Source: Chaetorhynchus papuensis
Lineage: Eukaryota > Chordata > Aves > Passeriformes > Rhipiduridae
Assembly: GCA_013396525.1 (NCBI GenBank)
Contig: VWYX01000843.1
Span: forward strand, 1 to 64,000
Reading direction: 5' to 3'
Length of the DNA: 64,000 bases
A model generated the notes under the pieces. That model was not told where the DNA came from, did no database searches, and saw only the letters and a list, made by a program, of their open reading frames with translations. A program made the translations under genes and the position numbers. Of this stretch, positions 52,256 through 64,000 are shown piece by piece. Each line of letters opens with the position of its first letter. Position 1 is the stretch's first letter.

Positions 52256-55200
52256 TTTGGCACTCATAGAAGATGATCAGTGCCCTGATAGCAGATGAGA
52301 AGCTGGGAGTTACCTTCAATGACAAACTGAACCGAAGCTGGCTGATCCTGAGCCACACAGAAGCACCAGGAGAGAGAGTGAGATCCCTGTGGCAGGAAAT
52401 GGAGGTCACAGTCTGGTGCCCTAACCTGCTGTCAAGGGTTGCTTGTTGCTGGTCAGAGTTATGGAGCTGAGACCTGGAGAGAGTGCTGAGCTTCGTCCAG
52501 CCCTCAGACTATTGACCCTGCTGCTCTTCCATGTGATGCAGGGGAGACCTGGAGCTTATGAGGTGTGACTATGTGGCTCTGGGTGTAAGGGGCAAAACCT
52601 GGTGCTCCAGATCTTACTGGTGAAGGAGGAATGGCTCTTACTTTTAAACAAAGTCCTAAATTAATTTTAAAGACAGATCCAGTTATTTCTCTAGTTTTCA
52701 TGACTTCTTTAGAAATGAAATAGCTGGTAGAATCCTTGTAATTAGAATAAACTTCAGTAAGTTGTAAAGACCTTTTAAACCTAAGTTTAATGTGTTCATA
52801 TCATGTGCTAAAGTACTGCACTCCTTCTAAGAGCAAAGTCCTGGTCTGTGAACTTTGAAAACCCATACCTCTTCTCCTTTCAGTGCCAGGACATATTTTA
52901 TTCACAAAGGCCTTCAGAGTTTATGCCAAAGGTTAGGTCTTAATTTTTTTAATGGTCATTGGGGATCCAAATTATTGTTTACGTTTGCTTGAACTCACTT
53001 CTATTGTACTTGTTACCATTATAAGATTTGTCTCTTTTCCCATGGAAAAGTGTAACTACTTCAAACATTAAAGAAAGAAAAAAACTCATAATTGGTGTTT
53101 GGTAATTAGAGGAACTCAAGCTAGGCTGTAGGCTGTCTTAGCATTATTAGTTATATTTTGCCAACAAAAGATATTCAGCTTGTACTGCTGCAGAGAACAG
53201 TGAAAGAGTCACACCAATGACCACTAGAAGTTTTAGTTTTTTAATACCTCTACTAAATCACTGCAGAGAAAAGGAAGAATGAAAATTAAGAGCAGTACTT
53301 CTATTTTTGCTCCATTGGGGTGGGTGAAGGAAAGTGTCTTGCAATTTTTTCAAAGAAACTATTCCTATTGATATCACCAAATGCTGTCGTTTTGCAAAGG
53401 CTGTAAAGTCATGCTCTGTCATCAGTCTTTTAACTGATTTTCCAGTTTTCATAGGCAAATGTTGTGATCTAGAGTTGATTCAATATTCTTGTTGCTCTAC
53501 AGAAATACTGGTGAACTTGGTTTAGTTATTTTTGTGATTCATCTCAGAAATCTTTTTTAAAGTGTTGCAAAAGTGGATTTCTGTTTCAATTACTTCTTAC
53601 AGTGTCACAGTGGTTACAGTTAATTAAAGACGCATTTATCAGTTAGTTGTTTGGTAACTTCCTTTCTCCTGTGATTATTCTAAACTTTATTGACAACACT
53701 TGGTGAAAGCATTGTCTGAAATGAACATTTTTCTCTAGATTAAACGTTGGTCATTAATTTTGTACTATAGTAAGTTCTGGTAGGATTCCTGTGCTGAGTT
53801 TTGGGCACACTCGTGTAGCAGAAACATCTGGTTATTTGGCAGAATCTTCAGACAAATGTGTTGCCAGCTTTAGAGCTGTCTCCTCATTTGCCTTATGACT
53901 TGGCTTTTCTTGGCAGATTCACTCAAATTCCTTAATGCCTTTTTTTTCTGATTTTCTTTTTATGATAAAGGCAATAATTCAAATGTTTTAATTCAGTACT
54001 TATGCACTGGAAGTTCTTCTTGGAATATCACTGAAAGAGCACAGGTGACTGGAATGAAAAATCTGGAGGTAGTGTAAATTATTCAATTAAAAATGAAAAA
54101 AACTTCTTTCTGTTTTCATATAGCATACAAAATAGCTGAAAATTTTAATCAGTATGGTGACATGTGCTGTCCAAACTCTAATAACTGTGATACTTAACTG
54201 TCCTGGAAGGCATTATGTTCTGACAGTATTTGCACAAATTATATCTCAGTGTACTACTGTATGTAAATTCTTGTAATTGCAGTCACCAAGACCCATGAGA
54301 AAGCCCCAGGACATCTGACAACATTTCTCAGTGCATGCTGTATGCCGAAAAAGTAAAATAGCTTCTCAGAAAAAATAAATGGCTGAATGTGGGGAAGTTC
54401 TGGTGGTAATTCTTTGAATAAAGCTGATCAGGAACAAATATCATGGTAATATACAGTGCCTGTAGACTACACCCAGCTCTGTCAAGAACATTATCAACTC
54501 TGAGTGCACTGACAAGGAATAATAGATGTGTTCATGCGTCTTCAATATCACAGATGGTTAAAATTTGCTAATATTTTCCAACCAAGTGCCCTATCAATTG
54601 ATCATTTCCTATTTACAGAATGCTCCAAATAATTTTGTTCTGTACACCTACAATGTTCTTTTACATGGCTGTTCCTAGAAAAACACAGGGAACCGTTCTT
54701 GGAAAAGCAAGGGGAGCTGGGTGCCTTATGCCCACATTTGCTTTTACAAATTAGGTCTGTTTATAGTGAGAGATGATCATGGCCTTCTGGTTATGCTTAC
54801 TTTCTTATTTTTTATTATAATTTCTATACTGAGTTCTTCTTTCCTGTGACAAAGATGAGTAACATAATCCTGTTGGCTATTTAAATTTTGATCTCTTTTG
54901 TCTCATTCTTATAAATGCTCTCAGGGAGGGTTATTTGCTTCACATTAGTTTGCTAGAATAAACTTGACTAGCCCCAGAGGCAATGTTAATCTCTTCTGAT
55001 GCAAATTCTGTTTCAAATGCTAAGACCAGGTGGCAAGGTTCAGTATGAATGGGATTGTAAGGGGTTTAGGCAATTTCTTCAGCATGTAATTCTTTAGCCT
55101 AGTTTATTCCAGCCAGACCATTTGTCTGGTTACATCCCCTGAACATCCATCCTCATGACTCCACCTGCTATTTCTCTCCCAATTTGCAGCACGGTGCATG

Positions 55201-55507
55201 CTGAGTTCTTGTGTGTTTTAGGGCTGTGTGGTGCACAGGCTGACCCAATGCTTCATCTGAGACCCACAAACCATGATTTGCCTGTCCATAAAACTGTTGA
55301 GTAGCAGACAGTTTCTAAACTGAGGTAACAAAAGATTTATGTAAATGCGACATAGTGGAAAAGCAGGAAGGCTGGAAAAGATTTTGTGAGGACCTACAGG
55401 CTCGTTTCAGCTTTTTATAAAGAAACTCAGTTCAGTGATTTGCAGTTGATCTGCCTTTAAAATTGATTTAGATTAATATTTTAAGTTGTTTGAATGGTAT
55501 CCTATTT

Positions 55508-55568
55508 GGACTCAATGATCCTAGAGGCATTTTTCAACCATAACAATTGCTAAGATTCTATGATTCTG
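55508..55568 (+). mobile_element. CR1 3' tail relic
   Basis: GACTCAATGATCCTAGAGGC, then CAACCATAACAATTGCTAAG and ATTCTATGATTCTGG form a standard CR1 3' terminus in the plus orientation. The upstream body is lost or too diverged to see. Confidence 0.85.
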
Positions 55569-58500
55569 GGACTTGGCAGCATTCCCATCTCATCTGTACA
55601 TAAATGTGTGCTATGCTGCTGTGTTTAGTGAACTATCAATGGATAGAAAAGCAGTGTTGGGGCAGGGTCTGATATATTCAGATTTAGGAAAGATGAAAGT
55701 AACCCTGTGTAGTCACTTTTGAATGCTTTTATCCCTAATACACTGGAGCAATTATTCAAAAATATGTTACCAATGTGAAAATATGTTCTTTGTGGTGCTA
55801 TAAAAATAGCCGTGCCCTCAGGATAACTGCTGCAAAAGGTGATGGACAAACAAGCAAATGCAGCTTTAATTTACTTTTAAAACAGTATGCAAAAACTTTT
55901 ATGTTATCTTTCTTTTCTTTTGGACTATTTTCTTTCTTTTTTGAAAAACATCCTCCCTGTTCCACTTCTAGACATAGGAAATTCAGTATAAATGAATACT
56001 GATGATGAATTAATTCAGTCTACAGTAGATCTGCATAAGCTAAAAGTAGGTTATTGTACAAAATTCCAGTTTCTTGCCAAAGCGATAACTTGGGGCCAGC
56101 AGAGGTACTAAAGTGGAGTATGACGCTAAAAATTAATCTGTTTTTTTAAAACTGGCTGTAAAATGTCACTGTAGCATTCTATTTTTATATCCTAATTGTC
56201 TATCACTATCTTGTTTACATGCTTTCCGTAATTATCTTATTCTATAACCTTATTATTGCTCTTTAAAGGTGTTGACTTTGATTTAATTTTCTTCTTTTGA
56301 AATAAATTGTGGGTTTTTCCATCCCCTACATTGGGTAAGCTGTAATTTTCTCTTACATCCTACTAGAATTGAAGTGGGGGAAAGAATTCATCTCTGTATT
56401 TTGAAAGATATTGAAGTATGAGCACTCAGGATTCATTCCTAGAAGGCCAGTTCTGCAGGTATTTCTTGGATGGAGTCTCAGACTAAAAGTTGGAAAACAG
56501 TATCAAGTTTTGTGGCTTTTAAGGCAATGAATAGGGAGCCAGAATCACAGCTGTGGAGCTTGCAGTAGAAGTATTTTGGGAATACACAGAAGCCAGTTTA
56601 AGAGACTTCTTATGAATCCATTTTCTCTCTTTGTTGAGAAGAAAATGTATACATACTTTTCTTTTTTATGGTTTTTTTTTGTTTGTTTGTTTATTTTTTG
56701 TGCAATGCAGTAATATTATATAGGTATATGTGTATTTTAACTTGTAGGAACTGTGTTACCTAACCTGTATCATACTGAAAATGAGGTGCTTCATTCATCT
56801 TCCAATGTGTGAACCTAAGAAAATTCTAAGTGTTAGAGCCAATAGAAAAAAAAATACATATTGCTAAATTGTGCCACTATTTGTGGTAATGTTTGTATGT
56901 TAAACTTGATGCCACTATAACTTACGTTTTTTCTTGCTGAATCCTTGCAGAAGTTAATTAACTGGTGTGGAAGTTTAAGGAAACCACTGACAGTGAATTT
57001 ATCTAACAGGTTTTCTGAGGTGAAGAAATTTGACAGCCTTTACCCTTAGAGACCAGAAAAGCCTGGAGTACAAACTACAAAAGCTTGACTTGCACAGATT
57101 TGTGTAGTCTACCTTACTAATTGCTCTGAAATTCCTCATTGGCTGCTGTATTTTTATGAGATGAAGAGAAAATTAGCGTGCCATTGCAATTTATAAATAA
57201 TTCTTGCACATTTAACTCATAATTTTCATCATTAGTCAGGAAGCAATTAACATTTTAAATGCTAATTTTTAGACTATTAGAGAGATATCCGCTGATATTA
57301 GACTGCTGAGATGGGGGAGTGCCATGGAAGATTATTATAGCTTGAAGACTGTAGAGGAGAATACTATATGTTTCAATTCAGTGTCAGCAGGAAGTCATGT
57401 GGTGCAATTCTATAGAAATCTGGGAGATTTATTTTAACCTCTGGAGGAAAAATAGCAAAGCAGAGTTATATAGAAAGCCTTACCTGAGACAAAGACTAAA
57501 ATGCAAAGCAAAGAAAAGTTTTCTTGAATGTCGGAATTCTATTGGGTTTTTAAGTAGGACATTTAGATTTGTCCATTTGTTCATACCTAGCATTAGAAAT
57601 TTTTCCCTTGTAGCCTTTTCCTGTTTTAAACTTATAGGGATTATGTTAAAATGATGACACCTGCAGATCTTTGACACCCAAGGCTAGTAATTATATGTAA
57701 CCAGACATTCCCACTGATGGGACATGCAAAGGACTGGATTTCCAGTTAAATCGCCTTACTGCTGTTACAATGGAATTATTTCACTGGTTCAATACTTGGA
57801 AAATTAAACATTGTCTAAAATTGCAAATTTATACTAAAGACGAGAAAAGCCACTGAAGTGTCGTAGCAAGCCTTAGATTCATTTGTGTGGCTGCAAGAGG
57901 CCATTACGCTATCCCTAATTTTCTTGCAAGGCCAGAAAATTACGGATAGCAACAGATTTTTGTGCAGAAATTCTTGACTGATCCATACAGTGAGTACCTA
58001 CCTTTAAAACCAAATCATTTGTAGAAAGTCACAAATGCAGATGACAGGTCAAATTAGTATGTACAGCCCCTCTAGCTTTTCTTACTGGTTTAAGCTCACA
58101 ATGACCCCTCATGTTTTCAGTTGAAACAAAAATTTCTTGACTTCTGCAAAGAAAGAGGCTCTGAAGAATGTTCTGTCCTCCCTTGCTTACAGGAGCCTGT
58201 AAAGTTATTATGCATCAATTGACACTCATGGCAGTTCCAGACCACCAGATTAGTAAATTCGTGGAAGAGAAGTGGGAAGATAGAATTGTGAGAGATGTTT
58301 CTGTCCTGCACTGGTGAAATTAGGGTGGAAACTGCTACTAAAAATAGCATGATTTTTGTTCCCTGGTGCTTTTCCCTTTCTGTCTGCTTCAGAGAGGCTG
58401 AGCTAGAGTACTGGGACAGAATGTGCTGGGATGTGGGTGACACAAGATCCTAAGGATGAAATCTGATTTCAACACGACTGTTTTTTATTTTGAAAGCTTT

Positions 58501-59184
58501 CACTGCAAATGAAAGCCATGGCATAGGAACTATGACTTCACCTTGGCTTTGTAGCTTAATAGCACATGGGAGGTCTCCTGTGTTCAGGTCAGCACAAGAT
58601 CATGCAGCCATCTAGAACTGCAGCTTTATTCGCGTCCTGGTGTTCCCTTCCCACTAAGTGGGTTAATACGTTTAGAAGAATTTTCTCACTGATCTATTTT
58701 TGCAAGAAATAGTGAAAGGAGTGATTCTGGCTGTGCAGTATGGGAGGGGAAAATGCATACTGAAACAGCTTAAAGCACAAAGGAAAAAGTATTACAACTT
58801 GATTAAGAATTGAGTCTCAATTAGCTGCCGCAAATGTATGGAAGTATTTGGTTATTGCATCTTAATCTTATGTTCATCCCAGTTTGAAACAAGCTGAGTA
58901 TCCAGATCTGTGCTTTCAGCATTCTGCAATTTACAGTCTGAAAATCCTTAACGGTATTGCTGTTCTTAAAAAAAGAGAATATTTCAATATTACTTACTCC
59001 TACACACATTCCCATGTGTAGTCCAGCCTAAAACATCCCGACCTGTTATATATTATTTCTGGAAGCTCTGGTGGTATTTTGCAAGACTGCCCATACTAAC
59101 ATAGAAGAAAAGCCCTTCCAAAGAGCCAAAGAACATAAGAGTTTCTTGCTGAGCCACTTTCCATTGTTTACCAGCAGTCCTGGC

Positions 59185-59505
59185 TAAGTGAGGGGGGGTC
59201 CCAGTTTACTGGAGGTCAGCAAATGTGACGCCTGTCTACAAGAAGGGCTGGAAGGAGGATCTGGGGAACTACAGGCCTGACAGTGTGACCTCAGCAGATC
59301 CTCCTGAGTGCCATCATGAGCATGCCCAGGACAACCAGGGGACCAGGCCAGGCCAGCATGGGTTTAGGAAAGGCAGGTCCTGCTTGGCCAACCCAATATC
59401 CTTCTATAGCAAGGTAAACCATTGAGTAGATGAGGGAAAAAGGCTGTGAGTGTTGTATGTCTGGACTTCAGTGAAGTCTTTGACATTGTTTCTCACAGCA
59501 TTCTA
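59185..59505 (+). mobile_element. CR1 reverse-transcriptase fragment
   Basis: The plus strand encodes, in broken frames, ANVTPVYKKGWKEDLGNYRP, QHGFRKGRSCLANP and VVCLDFSEVFDIVSHSI. These match successive blocks of the CR1 reverse transcriptase (VVPIFKKG, NYRPVSLT, QHGFRKGRSCLTNL, YLDFSKAFDTVSHSI). It is a non-functional internal piece lacking its 3' end, in ITGBL1 intron 2. The deletion between the NYRP and QHGF blocks is short. Confidence 0.93.
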
Positions 59506-61489
59506 ACTACAACTAGATCAGAAGTTCTTGAGTTTTCAATGCAGCTCTCTTTTGGAAAGTGCAGAGGTGAAAAAAATCAGTATAAAATGCAAGTTAACAG
59601 AATTGCATTGCTCTTTTGAGGCAGCCATTGTGTGAGAAAGGAAAAAGAGATACTTCCTATATTGAATTAATAAATAAAAAAGTATGCTTAATAAGATCCT
59701 GTTGCCATTCACATTTGATTTCTCAATTTCTTTTCAAAGAAAAGGTAGTTTAAGAAAAGTCATTGCAAAAGTGAAAGATTGAAAAAGAGAGTGTGCTAAG
59801 AAAAAGAACAAAGCTCAACTTGCTCTAATAGCTGTTCTTTAAATCTACTGATGATTTGTACTGAAAAAATGCCCAATTTCTATTTCAAAAGAATTTTAAA
59901 CAGACCCACTACATTTTTCTGCTGTACCCATTAGTTATGTGTGGTTGAGGCTTATTTTCCTAATACATTTTTTAGAGATCTTTAAAAAATTATTTTGACA
60001 TTTTATGGCAGCATGTAGATATAAATACCTTTTTATATTCCATTTTAGTTATTTTCTATTCTTTTTGTAATACCTTTGCAAAATATATATATTTTTTGTG
60101 CTAATTAAGGTATATTTATTTTTATAGTTATGTACATCCCCCCCAACCATATATGAAATATAGGTACATATATATCTGTATGTGGAAATTATTTGTTTGA
60201 AAAAGTATTGGAAAAACTTCCAGGTAACCTTTCTGGCTTGTTTAATGCCACAAAAACAATGTGTAATATTTAGCTCTGTCTTTAAAATTTCTATATAGTG
60301 TCCTTTGTTTTTGACATCCGTGGAGAAATTAAGCACCGGATGCACATATTAAAGTGCTAAGTGGGAAATTGTGTACTCTCCCTTCTAGTAGGTATTTTTA
60401 TTTACATTACCAACTTTAGTGATATCACAAACTATTATTTCTATTTCTGTTATAAAAATTATCATGAAACAGATATTACCTGAAGAGCAATAAACACTTA
60501 AGTTAATGCTAAGTATTAGTGGGGGCAGGGGATGGGGAATGTTGTTTATTTGTGCCTTTGGAATTTTTTTAACTTCAGAATAATAACATTATTTGTGTGG
60601 CGACAAGAAATTCCAACCTGATAGATCTGGAAATACTCTGTTCAAAACTGTGATCTTGCTCTATCATGGGTCTCAATGGAGGTATCATCTCTTAAATTGA
60701 AGAGAGCCACAGCGTTATCTGGGATAGTAAGATAAACTTAAATTCTTTTAGGTAGTTTTACTACCTTTGCTTCCACATGATACTCCTGATAAAAAGTTGT
60801 TGTATGGAAGACAAAATTATAATGATTTCTGGTAACTTAGTAGCAGGGGGGATCACAGTCATGCAGTACTCTTCTGTTCCTGAGTCTTATCCCTACCTTC
60901 TTCTCCACCATCTCTTCCAATTTCCTTTTTTCACTTCACGCAAATATTGTGGTATCCTTTCCACTATGATCTTGCATTCCTATCACTGAACAACTAAATA
61001 CCCATCTACCTGATACAAAGGTTAATATCCAGACTGCATGGTCCACCTAGGTGATATTTTCTAAATATTGTTTTAGTTTCTTTTTAACTTCAGGTGTTTT
61101 CCAGATCTCTGTTCTTCCAAAATATCTACTTTCATGCAGAATATACATCCTAAAATAATTTCCAATTCTGTTTTTATGATCTATAGTCCCAGTTTTTAGT
61201 AAGGAATACTCTTTCTTATGGTGCTTTTCATACTCAAGTTTTTTTGGTTTCTGCTAGCAGGCACTATTTTTCACCTAGATTTATCTTCAAACTCTCAGTA
61301 GACCAATAAACATTAGTACTTGGTTAGTTCCCTGCCATATTTATGTATTACCAATTTTCTACCCTACATTCTAAGTTTTTAAATAATTTTCTGTTTGTTA
61401 CAGTTTCCTTGGAATCTAGATATGTTAGTATATTGGTTTCTTATTCTAAATATCAGTTTTTAAAAGTATTTTTGCTAATATCACCAAAC

Positions 61490-61745
61490 CATAGAATGGC
61501 CTGGATTAGAAGGGACCTTAAAGGTCATCTGCTTCCAACCCCCCTGCCACGAGCAAGAACATCTTCCACCAGACCAGGTTGCTCAGAGCCCTGTTCAGCT
61601 TGGCCTTGGACAGTTCCAAGGATGGAGCATTCACAGCTTCTCTGGGCAACCTGTTCCAGTGCCATCACAGTAAAAATTTTTTTCAGAATATCTAAACTAC
61701 ATCTGCTCTCTTTTAGTTTACAGCTGTGTCCCTTGTCCTATTGCT
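61490..61745 (-). mobile_element. CR1 LINE 3' end fragment
   Basis: The plus strand begins CATAGAATGGCCTGGATTAG, then AAGGGACCTTAAAGGTCATC, CCCTGCCACGAGCAAGAACA, TTCTCTGGGCAACCTGTTCC and CTGTGTCCCTTGTCCTATTG: the reversed CR1 3' region, well preserved. The terminus is at 61490. It is in ITGBL1 intron 2, antisense to the gene. Confidence 0.94.
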
Positions 61746-63204
61746 AAATGCCATTGTAAAATGTCCTCAAGTAATATGACTTTCCCTATGGAAAACCACA
61801 AGCATTTGGAGAAAAAAAATGAACCGACAGCCCCTCACGTGTTTATCTTTAGACATGTTCATCTGTGTAAAGAGATTATATACAGTATTTGTATGCAAGG
61901 TATTTTGTGACTAAATAAATTCTGCTCTGCAGCTATAATTCTAGAATGCTTAAACCTGAAGCAATTTGTGGACCTCCATTGTGCGTGCAGGAAATGGAAT
62001 GACATCTGGCACTTGTTGCTAGGCAAAGTGTGCCTACCAAATACTCTTAAAAGTAATCCAGCAGTTTAACTAGTAGGAATGCTAAATTGCTTCCAATGCA
62101 GTTTCCCTGGGATTTATTTCTAAAATGAATGTAAACTTCTTTTCCTAACCAATAATTTATGCCCACAGAATGTAAACCCCGCTGCTTGAGTGGGCATGCA
62201 GCTCCATGGGAGAAAAAAATCCCAGCATTTCAGGGGAGCTTTTTTCTGGGACGTGCTGAGCACCTCTCAAGAACATTGATTTCAGTTGGAATTAACAAAA
62301 CACACAATTGCTTTGTAATGCACAAAATTAGGGTCTTGAAAATCAGCTGCCCTATACACTGTGAGGGGTATGGGTGTAGGGAAGGAATTTAGCTGGTCTT
62401 TTCAGTAGGTTCAGCATTTGCTTCATCTCTGTTCCATCCCGTGGACACTGAAGTGAAAGAGAAATGTTTATGTGTTTGTGGTGGTGGGCTGGAGAGATCG
62501 CACGAAGACATCCTTCAGGCTATTCCTGGTACAGTACAAAGTAGCAGCAACCCGTCATTTTAGATGAGAGAAAATAGTGTTCAAATATTACATATGCATT
62601 CAGGTGAGCCATGTAGGAGAAATTAGAAACACCTGTGATAATTTACATCTGTTTGTCTGATCTTAAAGCCTTTCCAAGATTTAAAAAAATATCCACTGTC
62701 TCATTGGGATTAAACCAAGCCGTGTTCATAATGAATTCATGAAGATGCACCTTTTCCAAGAAAATCACGCTATTACACATACCTTTATTTAAAAATACTC
62801 ATAACAGAGAAAGATTTGATTGATTTATATTCAAATTAAAAAAAAAACCATTTTATTTCATTATGATCTAACTTGGTATTTGGCTGTGGACCTCTATATT
62901 TTAGGTATCTACCAAAGACTCCAGCTGAATAGATATTGTGGCTTTGTAGCTTTGATTGACAACTGTAATGTGAATGAGATACTGCTTTGCTCAGTGATTG
63001 TCATTCACACATTCTTTGCAGAGAACATGAATTTGAACTAATGGCAAGAAAATTAAACAATTCTTCTATTGATTTGTTAATTCTTCTTGTTATAAAGGCA
63101 TTTCCTTTAGGGAAATTGCATTCTATTTGGGAATATCTTCTTCAAGGCCTGAATTGATTCTTGATGTGATCACATCTCATCCTTTTGACTGACAAGGTTG
63201 ACTC

Positions 63205-63665
63205 TTTCTGCCGAGGTTTTTTTTATTGTTTTTTTTTTCTTTGAATTTTCCATGTCATTGCTTTCTTTCTTCTTCTTTAATTTCTTTCTTTGTTTTAAGT
63301 ATATGTTTTAACAAATGTTTATATTTTCGCACCTCCCCTTCTTTTGTTTCTTCTGAATCCTCTCTTCAGTCATGTGGTTTTTATTGTCTGTGGTCCACAT
63401 TATATCCCAGTCCTTTCTACTCCTCTTGTCCTGCCTCTTTTTCTCTCCTTAGTTTCTTTGTTCATTCCCTCGGCCTTTTTAATTTCTTCTTCATTTGCTT
63501 CTAGGTTCCTTACACATATTTTATTTAATACTGTCCTCTGCCTACCCCTACTGCCACAGCCACTTAAAGCCACTGACGTTTTCCCCCAGTTCCTATGCCT
63601 TCCTCCCCTCTCCAATACTATGTGTTCCCCTTCCAGCCGGTACTTTTATCTTTTTTTCTCTTTTC
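63205..63665. repeat. Pyrimidine-rich (C/T) region
   Basis: About 460 bases are strongly enriched in T and C on the plus strand, with irregular TTTCTTT and TCCTCTT units. The overlapping open frames rich in F, S, L and P are produced by this composition; no domain is visible. Confidence 0.75.
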
Positions 63666-64000
63666 CTATGGGAAGCCTTGACTAAAGATATTTACTAAAA
63701 AGAAATATATTCATCTTAGCTTTTAATTTTTAAGTACTATTTACAAAGTAGCTACATTGATCTTGCATTCACGAGCCCTTTTTTGTCTAAGCCATCATAG
63801 CCAGTCTTAACTTAATCCGTATTCATAAGTTTCAGTGTTGGCATGAGTTTGTTGTCCTTGTCAAATCTATCTTTCAAATTGATCTGCTTCTTAGAACAAC
63901 TAACATATCCATAATAAACAGACATTATCAATTTCAATGATAATTGATTTTCCACAGAGTATGAAAGCTAGCCAGAGTTGCACATTGAAAAATCTCTGGG

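Larger units (their letters stand above)
27494..64000 (+). other. ITGBL1: ITGBL1 intron 2 (first part)
   Basis: Over 36 kb after the exon 2 donor contain no cysteine-rich exon that I could find in the plus-strand frames. The stretch is therefore best read as a long intron running off the right edge, in keeping with the very large ITGBL1 gene in other vertebrates. It is AT-rich and repeat-poor apart from the listed CR1 relics, low-complexity tracts and a possible LTR. The stretches 31050-38650, 38810-43250, 45060-50990, 52480-55500, 55570-59180, 59510-61480 and 61750-63200 hold no gene that I recognise. An exon of about 140 bases could be missed by eye. Confidence 0.75.

Noticed and set aside
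61343..61747. 134-codon plus-strand ORF
   Set aside because: Most of it is antisense CR1 3' region starting at 61490; the first part is AT-rich intron with no homology.
63226..63698. ORFs of 92 and 113 codons
   Set aside because: They fall in a pyrimidine-rich tract; the hydrophobic look comes from TTT, TCT and CTT codons.
27494..64000. Intronic microRNA genes
   Set aside because: I did not see a hairpin of known miRNA sequence, and by-eye folding of 36 kb is not reliable enough to report one.

Overview
This is a vertebrate genomic window, almost certainly from a bird and most likely a passerine. The bird call rests on many copies of the avian CR1 LINE, in all stages of decay and both orientations, with the typical 3' end motif ATTCTATGATTCTAT. 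The passerine call rests on one element at about 9599-9743. It has a tRNA-Ile-derived head fused to a CR1 3' tail, the architecture of the TguSINE1 family described in passerines. Coding DNA is very sparse: about 0.6 kb in four short exons with good splice sites, so the rest is intron, intergenic DNA and repeats.

Two genes are recognised, arranged head to head. On the minus strand is the 5' part of NALCN (sodium leak channel): the first coding exon (6750-6857, with the ATG) and the next exon (4225-4407, covering S1 and S2 of domain I). The later exons lie beyond the left edge. A CpG island at about 16750-17720 is the likely NALCN promoter and holds a candidate untranslated first exon ending at 17236. 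On the plus strand is the start of ITGBL1 (ten integrin-type EGF repeats): the signal-peptide exon (25920-26002) and the exon for the first cysteine-rich repeat (27282-27493). No further ITGBL1 exon was found, so 27494-64000 is read as the first part of a very long intron 2. From what I recall of the human locus, NALCN and ITGBL1 are also divergent neighbours on chromosome 13q33. Here about 8.7 kb separates the two start regions.

Layout: 1-4224 NALCN intron, whose left part is a long degenerate CR1 (minus) broken by a roughly 0.65 kb unclassified insert; 4225-6857 two NALCN exons and their intron; about 6897-17235 NALCN intron 1, with CR1 pieces, the SINE and an LTR-like sequence; about 16750-17720 CpG island; about 17720-25700 intergenic with two CR1 copies and a relic tail; about 25700-27500 ITGBL1 promoter and exons 1-2; 27494-64000 ITGBL1 intron 2, with scattered CR1 relics (3' ends, one reverse-transcriptase fragment, a possible ORF1 fragment), low-complexity tracts and a possible second LTR.

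The two genes are not known to act together: one encodes a neuronal leak channel, the other a secreted matrix protein. The most useful second looks are the upstream ORFs predicted in the NALCN leader, the exon 1 prediction, the passerine SINE, the LTR-like element with its own promoter-like signals inside NALCN intron 1, and the CTG run in the ITGBL1 signal peptide. I found no convincing undescribed biological system here.
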